Shown in pieces: positions 24,620 through 33,383 of a stretch of DNA of 64,000 nt. The first letter of the stretch is position 1; the number at the start of each line of letters is the position of its first letter. The translations under genes and the position numbers were made by a program. The DNA lies in NCBI GenBank assembly GCA_964564435.1, contig CAZMAT010000012.1, positions 13,411-77,410 on the forward strand. The letters are read 5' to 3'. The notes under the pieces were generated by a model. That model saw only the letters and a program-made list of their open reading frames with translations, searched no databases and had not been told where the DNA came from. This DNA is from Fermentibacter sp964564435. GTDB lineage: Bacteria; Fermentibacterota; Fermentibacteria; Fermentibacterales; Fermentibacteraceae.

Positions 24620-27235
24620 CTGGACATCCATGACAACGTAGAGAGCGCCGTTCTGCCGAACGGCCTCGAGCTGCTGATCCTGCCCATGCCCTTCACGCCC
24701 GTCGCGGCGGTTCTCACATGCGTAAGGGCCGGATCGGCGCTCGAGGGCGACGGCACGCGCGGGCTCAGCCACCTGGTCGAGCACATGCTCTTCAAGGGCA
24801 CCGCGAGGTTCCCCGGCAGCCTGTTCTGGGGCCGCATCCAGAGCTTCGGCGGCCTGACCAACGCCTACACCTCGAGGGACCTCACGTGCTACTACGAGGT
24901 GCTGCCGGCCGCCGGCGTCGAAGCCGCGCTCGAGCTCGAGGCGGACAGGATGATCTCGCCGGTCTTCGACGCGGACGAGGTTGCCAGGGAGAGGGACGTC
25001 ATCCTCGAGGAGCGCAGGACCTCGTGCGTCGAGAGCGCGGCGGGCGCAATGGAGGAGGTTCTCTCGGCACAGGCCTACCGGAGCCACCCCTACGGGAGCC
25101 CGGTGATAGGGTTCGAGCACGACATAGCGTCCTTCGACAGTGCGAACACATCGGCCTTCCATCGCCGGTTCTACGGGGCGTCCAACGCCGTCCTGGCCGT
25201 CGCAGGCGGAGTGGACGCCGACCGGGTCAGGAGGGCCTCCGAGCTGCACTTCGGGTGCATGCCCGCCGGCGCACGGGCTGGCTATCCGGCCGGAGGCCTG
25301 CTCAACCCTCCCGGGAGGGCGTCCTTCGAGCACCCGTCGTCGATCCCCAGGCTTTCGATCTCCTTCCCGGCACCCGCTCCGGGCCATCCCGACTGGGCGC
25401 TCCTCGACATGGCGGCCAACTGGCTGTCGGGCACCCGGTCGAGCAGGCTAGACGAGCTGCTGGTGCTCGGAGGCCTCGCGCTGGGAGTCTCGGCCGACAT
25501 CGGATTCACCGCATGCCCCGGGCTCTTCCAGATCAGGACCTCGCTCTACCCCGGAGCCGATATCGCACTTGTCGAGTCGATGATCCTCCGTGAGATCTCG
25601 TCACTGGGTGCCGCCCCCCTTCCGGACGGCGAGTTCGACAGTCTGAGAAACAGGGGCGAGGTGCTCGACCTGATGGAGAACGCCAGCCCCTTCGGTGCTG
25701 CGGGGGCCCTGGCGGTGCCCGGCCTCATCCACGGCGACGCCTTCATGTTCTCGAAGATCGCCTCCGAGGTGCGGCGCGCGACGCCTTCGGACCTCGCTGG
25801 CGCCTGCAGGCGGTGGCTCGACCCGGCGAAGGCCTGGGTGACGGAGCTGATCCCATCGGGCTCCGGGTCCGATTCGACGGCGATGGGCGTCCGGGACAAG
25901 GCAGGCGACATCGCACCCCCCGAACCGGCCGGCCTCCCCGGGATACCGGTAACGGCAGAGATGCTCTCCGTCCCGCCGTCGAGCGTCAGCGACGGAGTGG
26001 AGACCGCGATGCTCGACAACGGCCTCGGGATACTGATGAAGCGCGACGACACCTTCCCCCTGGTCTCCCTTGCCCTGTCCTTCCCGATGGCTTCCGCCGC
26101 CGATCCGCGGGAGCTTTCCGGGCTCTCGTCGGTGTGCGTCGAGGCGCTGGCCTATGGAAACGAAACCGAGGACTACCTGGAGTTCAACAGGAGGCTGGAG
26201 AGGACGGGCGCGGGGTTCGTGCACGAGGCCGACCGCGAGTACTCCTTCGCGGCCGCGGGGCTCCACGCCCGCGACATCCGCACGGGGCTCTCGTTCCTGG
26301 CGGATCTCGTCATGCGGCCTGCGTTCAGGCGGGAGGACGTGGCCAGGGTCGTGGAGGAGAAGGTCGCCGAGATCGGCCACAGGGTCGACACGCCCTTCGG
26401 AAGGGCCGTCGAACAGCTCGCCTTCGCCATGTCCGACCAGCGGGAGCGGTCGGGCGTCCCCACGTGCGAATCGGTGTCGAGGATAGCACGGGAGGACGTT
26501 GTCTCTCTGCACTCGGCCTGTGCCAGGCCCGAGGGCTCGGTCCTGGTCGCGGTGGGCTCGTTCGATGCGGACAGCCTCCTGGCTGACGCTTCCGGCATCT
26601 TCGGGGGATGGGCCGGTCCGGGATCACCCCTGCTGCCGTCATGGACGCCCGTGGTGCCGGAGGAGGGAGTGCGCATCAGGACGGCGATGGACGGCCGGAC
26701 CCAGGCCGCCGTGGTCCTGGGCGCGGAGGCCCCCGCGAGGGATGCGGCCGACCATCATGCATTCCGCCTCCTGTCGAGGGTCCTCGGCGACGGCATGAAT
26801 TCCAGGCTGGAGCGGAGGATAAGGGAGCAGCACGGGCTGGCCTACCAGGTGGGCTGCGACTACATCTGCACCGGCCTCTACGGCAGGTTCATAGCGTATG
26901 CCGCCACCTCCCGCGACAGCGCAGGAAGGGTGCTTGAGATGATCGAGGACGAGCTGGACCGCGCAGCCGGTACTTTCTTCGACACGGAGACGATCGACCT
27001 GTTCAAGGCCTCGTCGGTCGGCAGGAAGGCCATGAACCTGCACGACTACGATTCGCTGGCGGGCTACCTGCTGGGCTCCGCAGCCACCGGGAGGAGGCTG
27101 GACAGGGACGTGGAGGACTCCCGTGCCACCCTTGCCGTGACGCCCGTGATGATCCGGGACGCCGCGGCCCGCTGGCTCTCACGGGGTGCGAGGTTCGTGT
27201 CGGTCGCCGGGGACGTCGCAGGGCTGCCGTTATGA
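24620..27235 (+). CDS. M16 zinc peptidase with CTG start
   Basis: 871 residues. The first ATG (24686) would remove the conserved first strand. The frame is open back to 24596 with no ATG, GTG or TTG, and a GGAGG at 24610-24614 sits exactly 5 bp before CTG 24620. That start yields VESAVLPNGLELLILPMP, which matches M16 N-termini. HXXEH is at residues 51-55 (HLVEH) and the third ligand at Glu 131 (ERDVILEE), spacing 76 as in the family. The C-terminal half lacks the motif. There is no signal peptide, unlike the first M16 gene, so it may be cytoplasmic. It overlaps the EamA gene tail to tail by 6 bp. Confidence 0.85.
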   Translation: MDIHDNVESAVLPNGLELLILPMPFTPVAAVLTCVRAGSALEGDGTRGLSHLVEHMLFKGTARFPGSLFWGRIQSFGGLTNAYTSRDLTCYYEVLPAAGVEAALELEADRMISPVFDADEVARERDVILEERRTSCVESAAGAMEEVLSAQAYRSHPYGSPVIGFEHDIASFDSANTSAFHRRFYGASNAVLAVAGGVDADRVRRASELHFGCMPAGARAGYPAGGLLNPPGRASFEHPSSIPRLSISFPAPAPGHPDWALLDMAANWLSGTRSSRLDELLVLGGLALGVSADIGFTACPGLFQIRTSLYPGADIALVESMILREISSLGAAPLPDGEFDSLRNRGEVLDLMENASPFGAAGALAVPGLIHGDAFMFSKIASEVRRATPSDLAGACRRWLDPAKAWVTELIPSGSGSDSTAMGVRDKAGDIAPPEPAGLPGIPVTAEMLSVPPSSVSDGVETAMLDNGLGILMKRDDTFPLVSLALSFPMASAADPRELSGLSSVCVEALAYGNETEDYLEFNRRLERTGAGFVHEADREYSFAAAGLHARDIRTGLSFLADLVMRPAFRREDVARVVEEKVAEIGHRVDTPFGRAVEQLAFAMSDQRERSGVPTCESVSRIAREDVVSLHSACARPEGSVLVAVGSFDADSLLADASGIFGGWAGPGSPLLPSWTPVVPEEGVRIRTAMDGRTQAAVVLGAEAPARDAADHHAFRLLSRVLGDGMNSRLERRIREQHGLAYQVGCDYICTGLYGRFIAYAATSRDSAGRVLEMIEDELDRAAGTFFDTETIDLFKASSVGRKAMNLHDYDSLAGYLLGSAATGRRLDRDVEDSRATLAVTPVMIRDAAARWLSRGARFVSVAGDVAGLPL

Positions 27236-28117
27236 GCCCCCGCGGGCCCTTCCCCGCGACTCCACCCGCCTCTGCACGGCGATCCCCGCGAGCACGAGTG
27301 CGAGCCCGGGCAGCGTGGCGGGCCTGATCTCCTCGCCCAGCACGAGAGCTATGAAGCAGAGCGACAGGAACGGGGTCAGGTAGACCAGGCTGCCGACCTC
27401 CGCAGGCTCCTTCGCGAGCGCCAGGGCCCTCGACCAGAGCACGTAAGTCAGCCCCATCTCGAAGAGCCCTATCCAGACACCGGCCAGCGCCGCCATGGTG
27501 CCCGGGATCTCGAAGCCTCCAGTGACTGCCGCGTATACTGCGAGGAAGAGCACCCCCCAGGCGAAACCCGCCAGGAGCCTGACGCTCTCCGGTGCGCCCC
27601 CGCCCTTGCCGAGGCCGAGTATCCAGTAGCAGGCCCAGATGACGGTGCTCGCGAGCGCGAGGGCCAGGCCTGCCGTATCCGCCCTTCCGCCGTCTCCGGG
27701 TCCCAGCAGGGCCAGCACCGCCACGCCGCCGAAGCTTATCAGCACGGCCAGCAGGCTCCCGGCGCGGAGCCTGAGCCTCCCAAGGGCCGCGTGGAGAAGC
27801 ACCAGGACCACCGGCCACAGGTAGTTGACCACCATCGCGATCTGGGCCGGCAGCCTGTCGTACGCCTCGAGGAGGACCAGGTAGTAGACGAAGGGATTGA
27901 GGATCCCCCTGGGCAGGGCCTCCAGCATGATCCCCCAGGTGAGCCTGTCGCCCCTGGCGGCGCACAGCACGGCGAGGAACGCGAGGGAGACCACGGAAGC
28001 CGACAGCACCACCATGCAGGGCCCGGAGGATGCCAGGGCCAGCTTGAACGCGGTCGCAGCCGTCGACCAGAGCGCAACTGAAACCAGGCCGTACCTCTTA
28101 GCCATCGAGAGACCCAT
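27230..28117 (-). CDS. EamA/DMT-family membrane transporter
   Basis: 295 residues with about ten membrane helices in two five-helix EamA halves. Typical features: NPFVYYLVLLEAYDRLPAQIAMVVNYLWP in the first half (described here in two pieces, NPFVYYLVLLEAY and AQIAMVVNYLWP) and WSRALALAKEPAEVGSLVYLTP in the second. The family exports metabolites, often amino acids; the substrate is unknown. I start at ATG 28117 (MGLSMAKRYG), with GGAGGT 11 bp upstream; ATG 28105 is an alternative. Divergent from nrdD. Confidence 0.85.
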   Translation of the reverse strand: MGLSMAKRYGLVSVALWSTAATAFKLALASSGPCMVVLSASVVSLAFLAVLCAARGDRLTWGIMLEALPRGILNPFVYYLVLLEAYDRLPAQIAMVVNYLWPVVLVLLHAALGRLRLRAGSLLAVLISFGGVAVLALLGPGDGGRADTAGLALALASTVIWACYWILGLGKGGGAPESVRLLAGFAWGVLFLAVYAAVTGGFEIPGTMAALAGVWIGLFEMGLTYVLWSRALALAKEPAEVGSLVYLTPFLSLCFIALVLGEEIRPATLPGLALVLAGIAVQRRVESRGRARGGS

Positions 28118-28171
28118 GGGGCGGGGCGACCTCCATGACAGTGAAACGGGTTCGGAGCCAGAGCATTGACA

Positions 28172-28187
28172 CTGCAACATATAGGCA
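28172..28187. promoter_or_regulatory. NrdR box, distal
   Basis: CTGCAACATATAGGCA. Its core CAACATATAG matches 9 of 10 positions of the NrdR core CWATATATWG; the outer arms are poor. It starts 32 bp before the proximal box, the three-turn spacing known for paired NrdR boxes. Confidence 0.55.
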
Positions 28188-28203
28188 GGCAGCCCGGCTG
28201 CCG

Positions 28204-28219
28204 CCACAATATGTTGTGT
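28204..28219. promoter_or_regulatory. NrdR box, proximal
   Basis: CCACAATATGTTGTGT matches the NrdR consensus ACACWATATATWGTGT at 14 of 16 positions. It ends 8 bp before the -35 hexamer of the nrdD promoter. NrdR represses ribonucleotide reductase genes when dATP is plentiful. nrdR itself is not in the window. Confidence 0.75.
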
Positions 28220-28227
28220 TTTCGGGC

Positions 28228-28255
28228 TTGACGGGGGCCCCGGCCGGGCTATTAT
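28228..28255 (+). promoter_or_regulatory. promoter of nrdD operon
   Basis: TTGACG (28228-28233), 16-bp spacer, TATTAT (28250-28255): each hexamer is 5 of 6 to consensus. It lies directly downstream of two NrdR boxes. The leader to the ATG at 28306 is about 45 nt. Confidence 0.7.
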
Positions 28256-28305
28256 CGAAGCGGGGTTGCCGGACTGCAAACCGTACAGCATCGGAGTTCC
28301 TGCAT

Positions 28306-30429
28306 ATGGACTGGCTCGTTCGCAAGACCACTGGCGAGGTGGAGAGCTACCGCCGCGGCGAGATCCTCCGCCCGATAGAGAACGTGCTCTCGTCCACGGA
28401 GACTCCCGAGGATGCCTCCGACATCGTGAACCAGGTCGAGGCGGCCCTCTACATGAGCTTCTTCCGCAGGGGTTCCATCCCCACCGTCGAGCAGGTGCAG
28501 GACTTCATCGAGGAGACCCTCGTCCTGCGCAAGCTCACGGCAGCGGCCCGGCAGTTCATCCTCTACCGCGAGAAGAGGGCCGAGGCGAAGGACGTGGGCA
28601 GGCTCATAGGGGGCATCGACGGCCTCGTGGGCGACTACCTGGGGAAGGAGGACTGGAGGGTCAACGAGAACTCCAACATGAACTACTCCCTCCAGGGCCT
28701 CAACTTCTACCTCTCCAGCTCGATCACCGCGCGGTACTGGCTGGGGCGCATCTACACGCCGGCCATCAAGGAGGCCCACGACACGGGCGACGTCCACATC
28801 CACGACCTGGGCATCCTGGGCCCGTACTGCGTGGGATGGGACCTGCGCGAGCTGCTGCTCGAAGGCTTCCGAGGCGCGAGGGGCAAGATCGAGTCGGCCC
28901 CTCCCAGGCACCTCCGCACCGCCCTCGGGCAGATCGTCAACTTCTTCTACACGCTCCAGGGCGAGGCTGCCGGGGCCCAGGCCTTCTCGAACTTCGACAC
29001 GCTGCTCGCGCCGTTCATCAGGGCCGACAACCTCTCGGCCGACGAGGTCAGGCAGGCCCTGCAGGAGTTCCTGTTCAACGTGAACATCCCAACGAGGGTG
29101 GGCTTCCAGACCCCCTTCACGAACATCACGATGGACCTCAGGGTGCCGTCCCGGATGGCCGGCGAGGAGGTGCTCCTGGGCGGCCGCCCGACGGGCTGGC
29201 GCTACGGCGACTTCCAGGAGGAGATGAACCTCTTCAACGCGGTCTTCGCCCGGCTCATGATGGAGGGCGACTCGAAGGGCAGGATCTTCACCTTCCCCAT
29301 CCCCACGTACAACCTGACGAGCGACTTCGACTGGGAGGACGAGAACCTCAGGCCGGTATGGGAGATGACGGGCAAGTACGGCATACCCTACTTCAGCAAC
29401 TTCGTGAACTCCGACATGGACCCGGAGGATGCGCGCAGCATGTGCTGCAGGCTGCGCCTCGACAACCGCGAGCTCCGCAAGCGCGGCGGCGGGCTGTTCG
29501 GTTCCAACCCTCTCACGGGCTCGATCGGGGTCGTGACGATCAACCTCCCGAGGATAGCATGGCTCTCCAGAGGAGGCGGGGATGCCGAGTTCCGCAGGCG
29601 GCTCAGGCAGGTGATGGAGCTCTCGCGGGATTCGCTCGAGCTAAAGCGCAGGGCGGTCGAGGAGCTCACCGAGCGCGGCCTCTACCCCTACACCAGGCAC
29701 TACCTCGAGGGCATCAGGAAGGCCAGCGGCTCCTACTGGGCCAACCACTTCTCGACCATCGGCCTCATCGGGATGAACGAGGCCTGCCGCAACCTTCTCG
29801 GCGAGGGTATCCTCGCGCCGGAATCGGCGGAATGGGCCGTGTCCGTGCTCGGTTTCATGCGGGACGCCCTTTCGGAGTTCCAGGAGCAGACGGGGAACCT
29901 CTACAACCTCGAGGCCTCCCCCGCCGAGGGCGCGTCCTACAGGCTCGCGCGGAAGGACCTCGACAGGTTCCCCGGCATCTACACGATGGGTTCCACCAGC
30001 CCCTACTACACCAACTCGGTGCACCCTCCCGTGAACGACAGCACCGACATCTACAGCCTCCTCGAGCACCAGGACCCCCTCCAGGCGATGTTCACGGGCG
30101 GAACCGTGGTGCACGTGTTCATCGGCGAGGCCATCACGGACTGGAGGACCGTCAGGGACCTGGCCAGGCGGATAGTCACGAGGTTCAGGCTCCCCTATTT
30201 CAGCTTCACGCCAACGTTTTCGATATGCCCTGTCCACGGGTACGTCCCCGGGGAATGCTTCTACTGCCCCTTCCCCCACTCCGACGAGGAGATCGAGAGA
30301 TTCGGCGAGATGGTGGAAGGCGAGGTCGATCTCCCAGAGGGGAGCTACAGGACGGTGGGGCCTGATGCCGCGGACCCCGGGCAGGGCGGGCTTTTCCTTC
30401 ATGTCGGGAGGATCGGTGGAGATGACTGA
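28306..30429 (+). CDS. nrdD: anaerobic (class III) ribonucleoside-triphosphate reductase, large part without glycyl-radical domain
   Basis: 707 residues. It reduces ribonucleotides to deoxyribonucleotides using a glycyl radical made by NrdG. I start at ATG 28306 (MDWLVRKTTGEVESYRRGEI) with CGGAG upstream. Residues about 3-92 are an ATP-cone. The catalytic barrel includes NMNYSLQGLNFYLSS, NVNIPTRVGFQTPFTN and the active-site block SMCCRLRLDNRELRKRGGG followed by NPLTGSIGVVTINLPR. Near the end is the Cys-rich FSICPVHGYVPGECFYCP. Here a normal NrdD would continue straight into EVYSRVVGY; instead about 50 unrelated residues follow and the protein stops. The missing domain is the next gene, overlapping by 8 bp (ATGACTGA). 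Confidence 0.92.
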   Translation: MDWLVRKTTGEVESYRRGEILRPIENVLSSTETPEDASDIVNQVEAALYMSFFRRGSIPTVEQVQDFIEETLVLRKLTAAARQFILYREKRAEAKDVGRLIGGIDGLVGDYLGKEDWRVNENSNMNYSLQGLNFYLSSSITARYWLGRIYTPAIKEAHDTGDVHIHDLGILGPYCVGWDLRELLLEGFRGARGKIESAPPRHLRTALGQIVNFFYTLQGEAAGAQAFSNFDTLLAPFIRADNLSADEVRQALQEFLFNVNIPTRVGFQTPFTNITMDLRVPSRMAGEEVLLGGRPTGWRYGDFQEEMNLFNAVFARLMMEGDSKGRIFTFPIPTYNLTSDFDWEDENLRPVWEMTGKYGIPYFSNFVNSDMDPEDARSMCCRLRLDNRELRKRGGGLFGSNPLTGSIGVVTINLPRIAWLSRGGGDAEFRRRLRQVMELSRDSLELKRRAVEELTERGLYPYTRHYLEGIRKASGSYWANHFSTIGLIGMNEACRNLLGEGILAPESAEWAVSVLGFMRDALSEFQEQTGNLYNLEASPAEGASYRLARKDLDRFPGIYTMGSTSPYYTNSVHPPVNDSTDIYSLLEHQDPLQAMFTGGTVVHVFIGEAITDWRTVRDLARRIVTRFRLPYFSFTPTFSICPVHGYVPGECFYCPFPHSDEEIERFGEMVEGEVDLPEGSYRTVGPDAADPGQGGLFLHVGRIGGDD

Positions 30430-30604
30430 GGAACAGAAGGGCGACTCCAGGATCAAGGCAGTGAAGGCCGAGGTCTATTCGCGTGTTGTAGGGTACTACC
30501 GCCCCGTACAGGACTGGAACAGGGGCAAGCAGGCCGAATTCGCCGACAGGAGCTACGTCGACATCACTCCTCCGCCCGAGGGCAAGGGGGAGCCGGCGGT
30601 GTGA
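30422..30604 (+). CDS. separate glycyl-radical domain of anaerobic ribonucleotide reductase
   Basis: 60 residues. After a short lead (MTEEQKGDSRIKAVK) the sequence is AEVYSRVVGYYRPVQDWN, then GKQAEFADRSYVD, the C-terminal glycyl-radical segment of class III reductases; the Gly of RVVGY (residue 23) is the predicted radical site. The ATG at 30422 overlaps the nrdD stop by 8 bp and lies in the +1 frame; GGTGGAG precedes it. It ends in a GTGA overlap with nrdG. The peptide probably docks on NrdD, much as YfiD/GrcA supplies a spare glycyl-radical part to pyruvate formate-lyase. A frameshift in one ancestral gene is the alternative, but the about 50-residue tail on NrdD and the own start signal favour a real split. 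Confidence 0.85.
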   Translation: MTEEQKGDSRIKAVKAEVYSRVVGYYRPVQDWNRGKQAEFADRSYVDITPPPEGKGEPAV

Positions 30605-31290
30605 TCCGGTCGTTCCTCGGCACCAGCCTCATAGAGTATCCCGGCAGGATCTCGTCCGTCGTCTTCTTCGGGGGATGCAACCTCTACTGCCCGTTCTGCC
30701 ACAACCCCGAGCTCGTGAGACCCGACGTTCTCGAGGACCAGTACACGCTGGGCGAGGACGAGGTGCTTTCCCTTCTCTCGAAGCGGGCGGGCTTCGTCGA
30801 CGGGGTCTCGATCACGGGCGGCGAGCCCCTCCTGTCGCCCGGCCTGGCGGCCTTCATCGACAGGATCAGGTCCGAGACGGGCCTGCCGGTCAAGCTCGAC
30901 ACCAACGGCACCCTCCCCGACAGGCTGGCCGGAGTCCTCGACATGGTCGACTACGTGGCCATGGACCTCAAGGCGTCGCCTTCGAGGTATCATGACGCGA
31001 CCGGCGGCAGGGCGACGTTCGAGGACATCCTCAGGTCGGCGGAGATGGTGGCTTCGCTGCCCTGCCACGAGTTCAGGACCACGCTCGTGCCGGGGCTCGT
31101 CGCGGCCGAAGACCTGCCGGAGATGCTCGGCAGGGTGGGACATGTGAAGCGCTACGCGATCCAGCGGTTCCGGCCGGGCAAGACGCTCTCGCCCGAATAC
31201 TCGGGCCTGGCCCCGTATCCGGCGGGTTATGCCGAGAAGGCGGCCGGGCTCGTCAGGGGCATGGCCGACGAGGTGCTGGTAAGGAACTGA
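30601..31290 (+). CDS. nrdG: anaerobic ribonucleotide reductase activating protein, radical SAM
   Basis: 229 residues. It cleaves S-adenosylmethionine to place the radical on the glycyl domain. The 4Fe-4S motif is CNLYCPFC (C-x3-C-x2-C), followed by SITGGEPLL and LDTNGTLPDRL. It is the longer type (TIGR02495-like) rather than the about 155-residue E. coli type. The GTG start overlaps the stop of the glycyl-radical gene as GTGA, with GGGGGA upstream. Its place directly after the separate domain supports that domain as its substrate. Confidence 0.9.
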   Translation: MIRSFLGTSLIEYPGRISSVVFFGGCNLYCPFCHNPELVRPDVLEDQYTLGEDEVLSLLSKRAGFVDGVSITGGEPLLSPGLAAFIDRIRSETGLPVKLDTNGTLPDRLAGVLDMVDYVAMDLKASPSRYHDATGGRATFEDILRSAEMVASLPCHEFRTTLVPGLVAAEDLPEMLGRVGHVKRYAIQRFRPGKTLSPEYSGLAPYPAGYAEKAAGLVRGMADEVLVRN

Positions 31291-31496
31291 TCCCGAATCA
31301 GAAATGGGTGCGAGAAGGGCGGGGGAGGAGTGCAGGAGGGTTTCTTCTCAGGAGGCTGGCTGGCCTGCCCGCAGGAGGGTTCGGCACCCCTCCCCCTCAG
31401 GATGACTGCGTCCCGGTAGGCCTGCTGCGTGCTGTCCCGGCCGGGTTCCGTAGCCGCGAGTGCGTCGTTCCTCAACGACTCCTGCAGGGCACCCCT

Positions 31497-33236
31497 CTAT
31501 AGCCGTCTCCGGCCGCCCGGTTCCAGGCCCCTCCCCCGGCTCCCGGAAAGCCCCGGCAGAACGTCGACCTGGCGCTTCTTCTCCGAAGGCTTCCTGGCAA
31601 CGTCTATCGCCGATCCGTCAGAGGCCAGCCCCGTGGCGTACATGCAGGTCGCCAGGGTCATCGGGGTCGGCAGGAAGGCCTGCACCTGCCTCGGCGACAG
31701 GCCGCACCTGACGAGCTCCGCCGCGGCCTCGTCCATGTCGTCCATCCCGCATCCCGGGAAGGCCGCCATCACGTAGGGCAGGACGTACTGCTCCCGACCA
31801 TCCGAGGCCTCGCGGAAGAGGTCAAGGAACCGCCTCCAGGTCTCGATGCCGGGCTTTCTCATAAGCTCCAGCACCCGGGAGGAGAAGTGCTCGGGCGCCA
31901 CCTTCAGGTGCCCCCCGACGTGCCCGCGTGCGAGCCTCCTGACGAATGCCGGGTCGAGCGCGGCGAGGTCCAGCCTGAGGCCGCTGCCGACGAGGGTGCG
32001 CTTCACGCCCGGGATCTCCGCGGCGGCATCCAGCAGATCGGCATACGCCGCCTGGTCCGTCGGGAAGTTGGGGCAGGGAGACGGGAAGAGGCACGAGGGG
32101 CGGGGGCACTTCCGCTCCGCTTCGGGATTCGTGCAGCACAGGCCGTACATGTTCGCGGTCGGGCCACCAATGTCGGATACGGTGCCGCGGAACCAGTCCT
32201 GCCCAGCCAGGATGCGCACCTCGTCGAGAACGGATGCAGGGCTCCTCGATACGAGATGCTTCCCCTGGTGGAGGCCCAGGGCGCAGAAGCTGCACCCTCC
32301 CGCACATCCCCGCACGGCGGTAACGGAGTCGCGGATCATCTCCCAGGCCGGGACGGGCTCGGCATACGACGGGTGAGGCCTTCGGGTGAACGGCAGGGCG
32401 TAGAGGGCGTCCATCTCTTCACCGGAAAGCGGCTCGGCAGGAGGATGAACGACGGTCATCCTGGTGTCCGACATCTGCACGAGAGGCCTTCCGCACCATG
32501 GGCTGGCCTCGCGCTCGACCGCGAGGGTCATCTCGAGGAAGGCCGATGGATCGGAGCACACCGCCTCGTGCGACGGCAGGACGACTGCCCCGGCGGGAGG
32601 AACGGCCCGCGACGCCCCCATCCAGACGGTGGTACCGGGGATGCCCTCGAGGTCGCGCCCTTCCGACAGCCTAGCGGCTATCTCGCCGATCTGCCTCTCG
32701 CCCATGCCGTACACGAGTATGTCGGCACGGGTGTCGAGCAGGATGGACCGCCTCATCGTGTCCGACCAGAAGTCGTAGTGCGACAGCCGTCTGAGGCTGG
32801 CCTCGATGCCTCCGAGCACCATCGGGACACCCGGCATCGCCCGCCTGACTGCGTTCGCGTACACGATCACCGCGCGGTCGGGCCTGGCCCCGGCCATGCC
32901 GCCGGGGGTGTAGGCGTCGTCGGAACGGATCCTGTTGAACGAGGTGTAGTGGTTCACCATCGAGTCCATGGCGCCCGAGGTGATCCCGACGAAGAGCCGC
33001 GGCACGCCGAGTGCCAGGAAGCTTCCGGGGTCCCTCCAGTCGGGCTGTGCGACGATGCCGACGCGGTAGCCGAGGGATTCGAGGTGCCTGCCGATGATGG
33101 CTGCGCCGAAGGAGGGGTGGTCGACGTACGCGTCTCCCGTGACGATCACGGCGTCGCAGACGTCCCAGCCCCGGGCCTCCATGCCCGCGCGGTCGACCGG
33201 GAGGAATCCGTCGCCTGCCCTGTTCTTCTCCGTCAT
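31497..33236 (-). CDS. ygiQ: YgiQ-family radical SAM protein
   Basis: 579 residues from ATG 33236; a GTG at 33248 is possible and neither has a strong ribosome site. It aligns along its length with E. coli YgiQ: GWDVCDAVIVTGDAYVDHPS, FGAAIIGRHLESLGYRVGI, SGAMDSMVNHYT and GGIEASLRRLSHYDFWSD. The radical SAM cluster is CAGGCSFC. The later block CPRPSCLFPSPCPN may hold another metal site. Enzyme activity is not known for the family. It ends in a basic Arg/Gly tail. The 206 bp between it and nrdG show only GGAGG-rich low-complexity sequence, no gene. Confidence 0.9.
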   Translation of the reverse strand: MTEKNRAGDGFLPVDRAGMEARGWDVCDAVIVTGDAYVDHPSFGAAIIGRHLESLGYRVGIVAQPDWRDPGSFLALGVPRLFVGITSGAMDSMVNHYTSFNRIRSDDAYTPGGMAGARPDRAVIVYANAVRRAMPGVPMVLGGIEASLRRLSHYDFWSDTMRRSILLDTRADILVYGMGERQIGEIAARLSEGRDLEGIPGTTVWMGASRAVPPAGAVVLPSHEAVCSDPSAFLEMTLAVEREASPWCGRPLVQMSDTRMTVVHPPAEPLSGEEMDALYALPFTRRPHPSYAEPVPAWEMIRDSVTAVRGCAGGCSFCALGLHQGKHLVSRSPASVLDEVRILAGQDWFRGTVSDIGGPTANMYGLCCTNPEAERKCPRPSCLFPSPCPNFPTDQAAYADLLDAAAEIPGVKRTLVGSGLRLDLAALDPAFVRRLARGHVGGHLKVAPEHFSSRVLELMRKPGIETWRRFLDLFREASDGREQYVLPYVMAAFPGCGMDDMDEAAAELVRCGLSPRQVQAFLPTPMTLATCMYATGLASDGSAIDVARKPSEKKRQVDVLPGLSGSRGRGLEPGGRRRL

Positions 33237-33383
33237 CGCACCGACCACCGGGTTGGGGCTCCGAGACCGTCCTTCAGGAGACTCCCGACAATACTACAAA
33301 AGCCATCCTCCTCCCCCCTTGCGCCCGGGTCCCGGATGAGCGACACTAGTCATGGGAACACAAGTTTGCATGGAGGTGCGGCG

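Noticed and set aside
30422..30430. UGA at the end of nrdD read as selenocysteine to reach the glycyl-radical domain
   Set aside because: The glycyl-radical sequence is in a different frame; reading through the UGA gives unrelated residues.
31291..31496. GGAGG-rich spacer between nrdG and ygiQ as a regulatory RNA
   Set aside because: Two GCAGGAGGGTT repeats but no stable fold, promoter or terminator that I can see.
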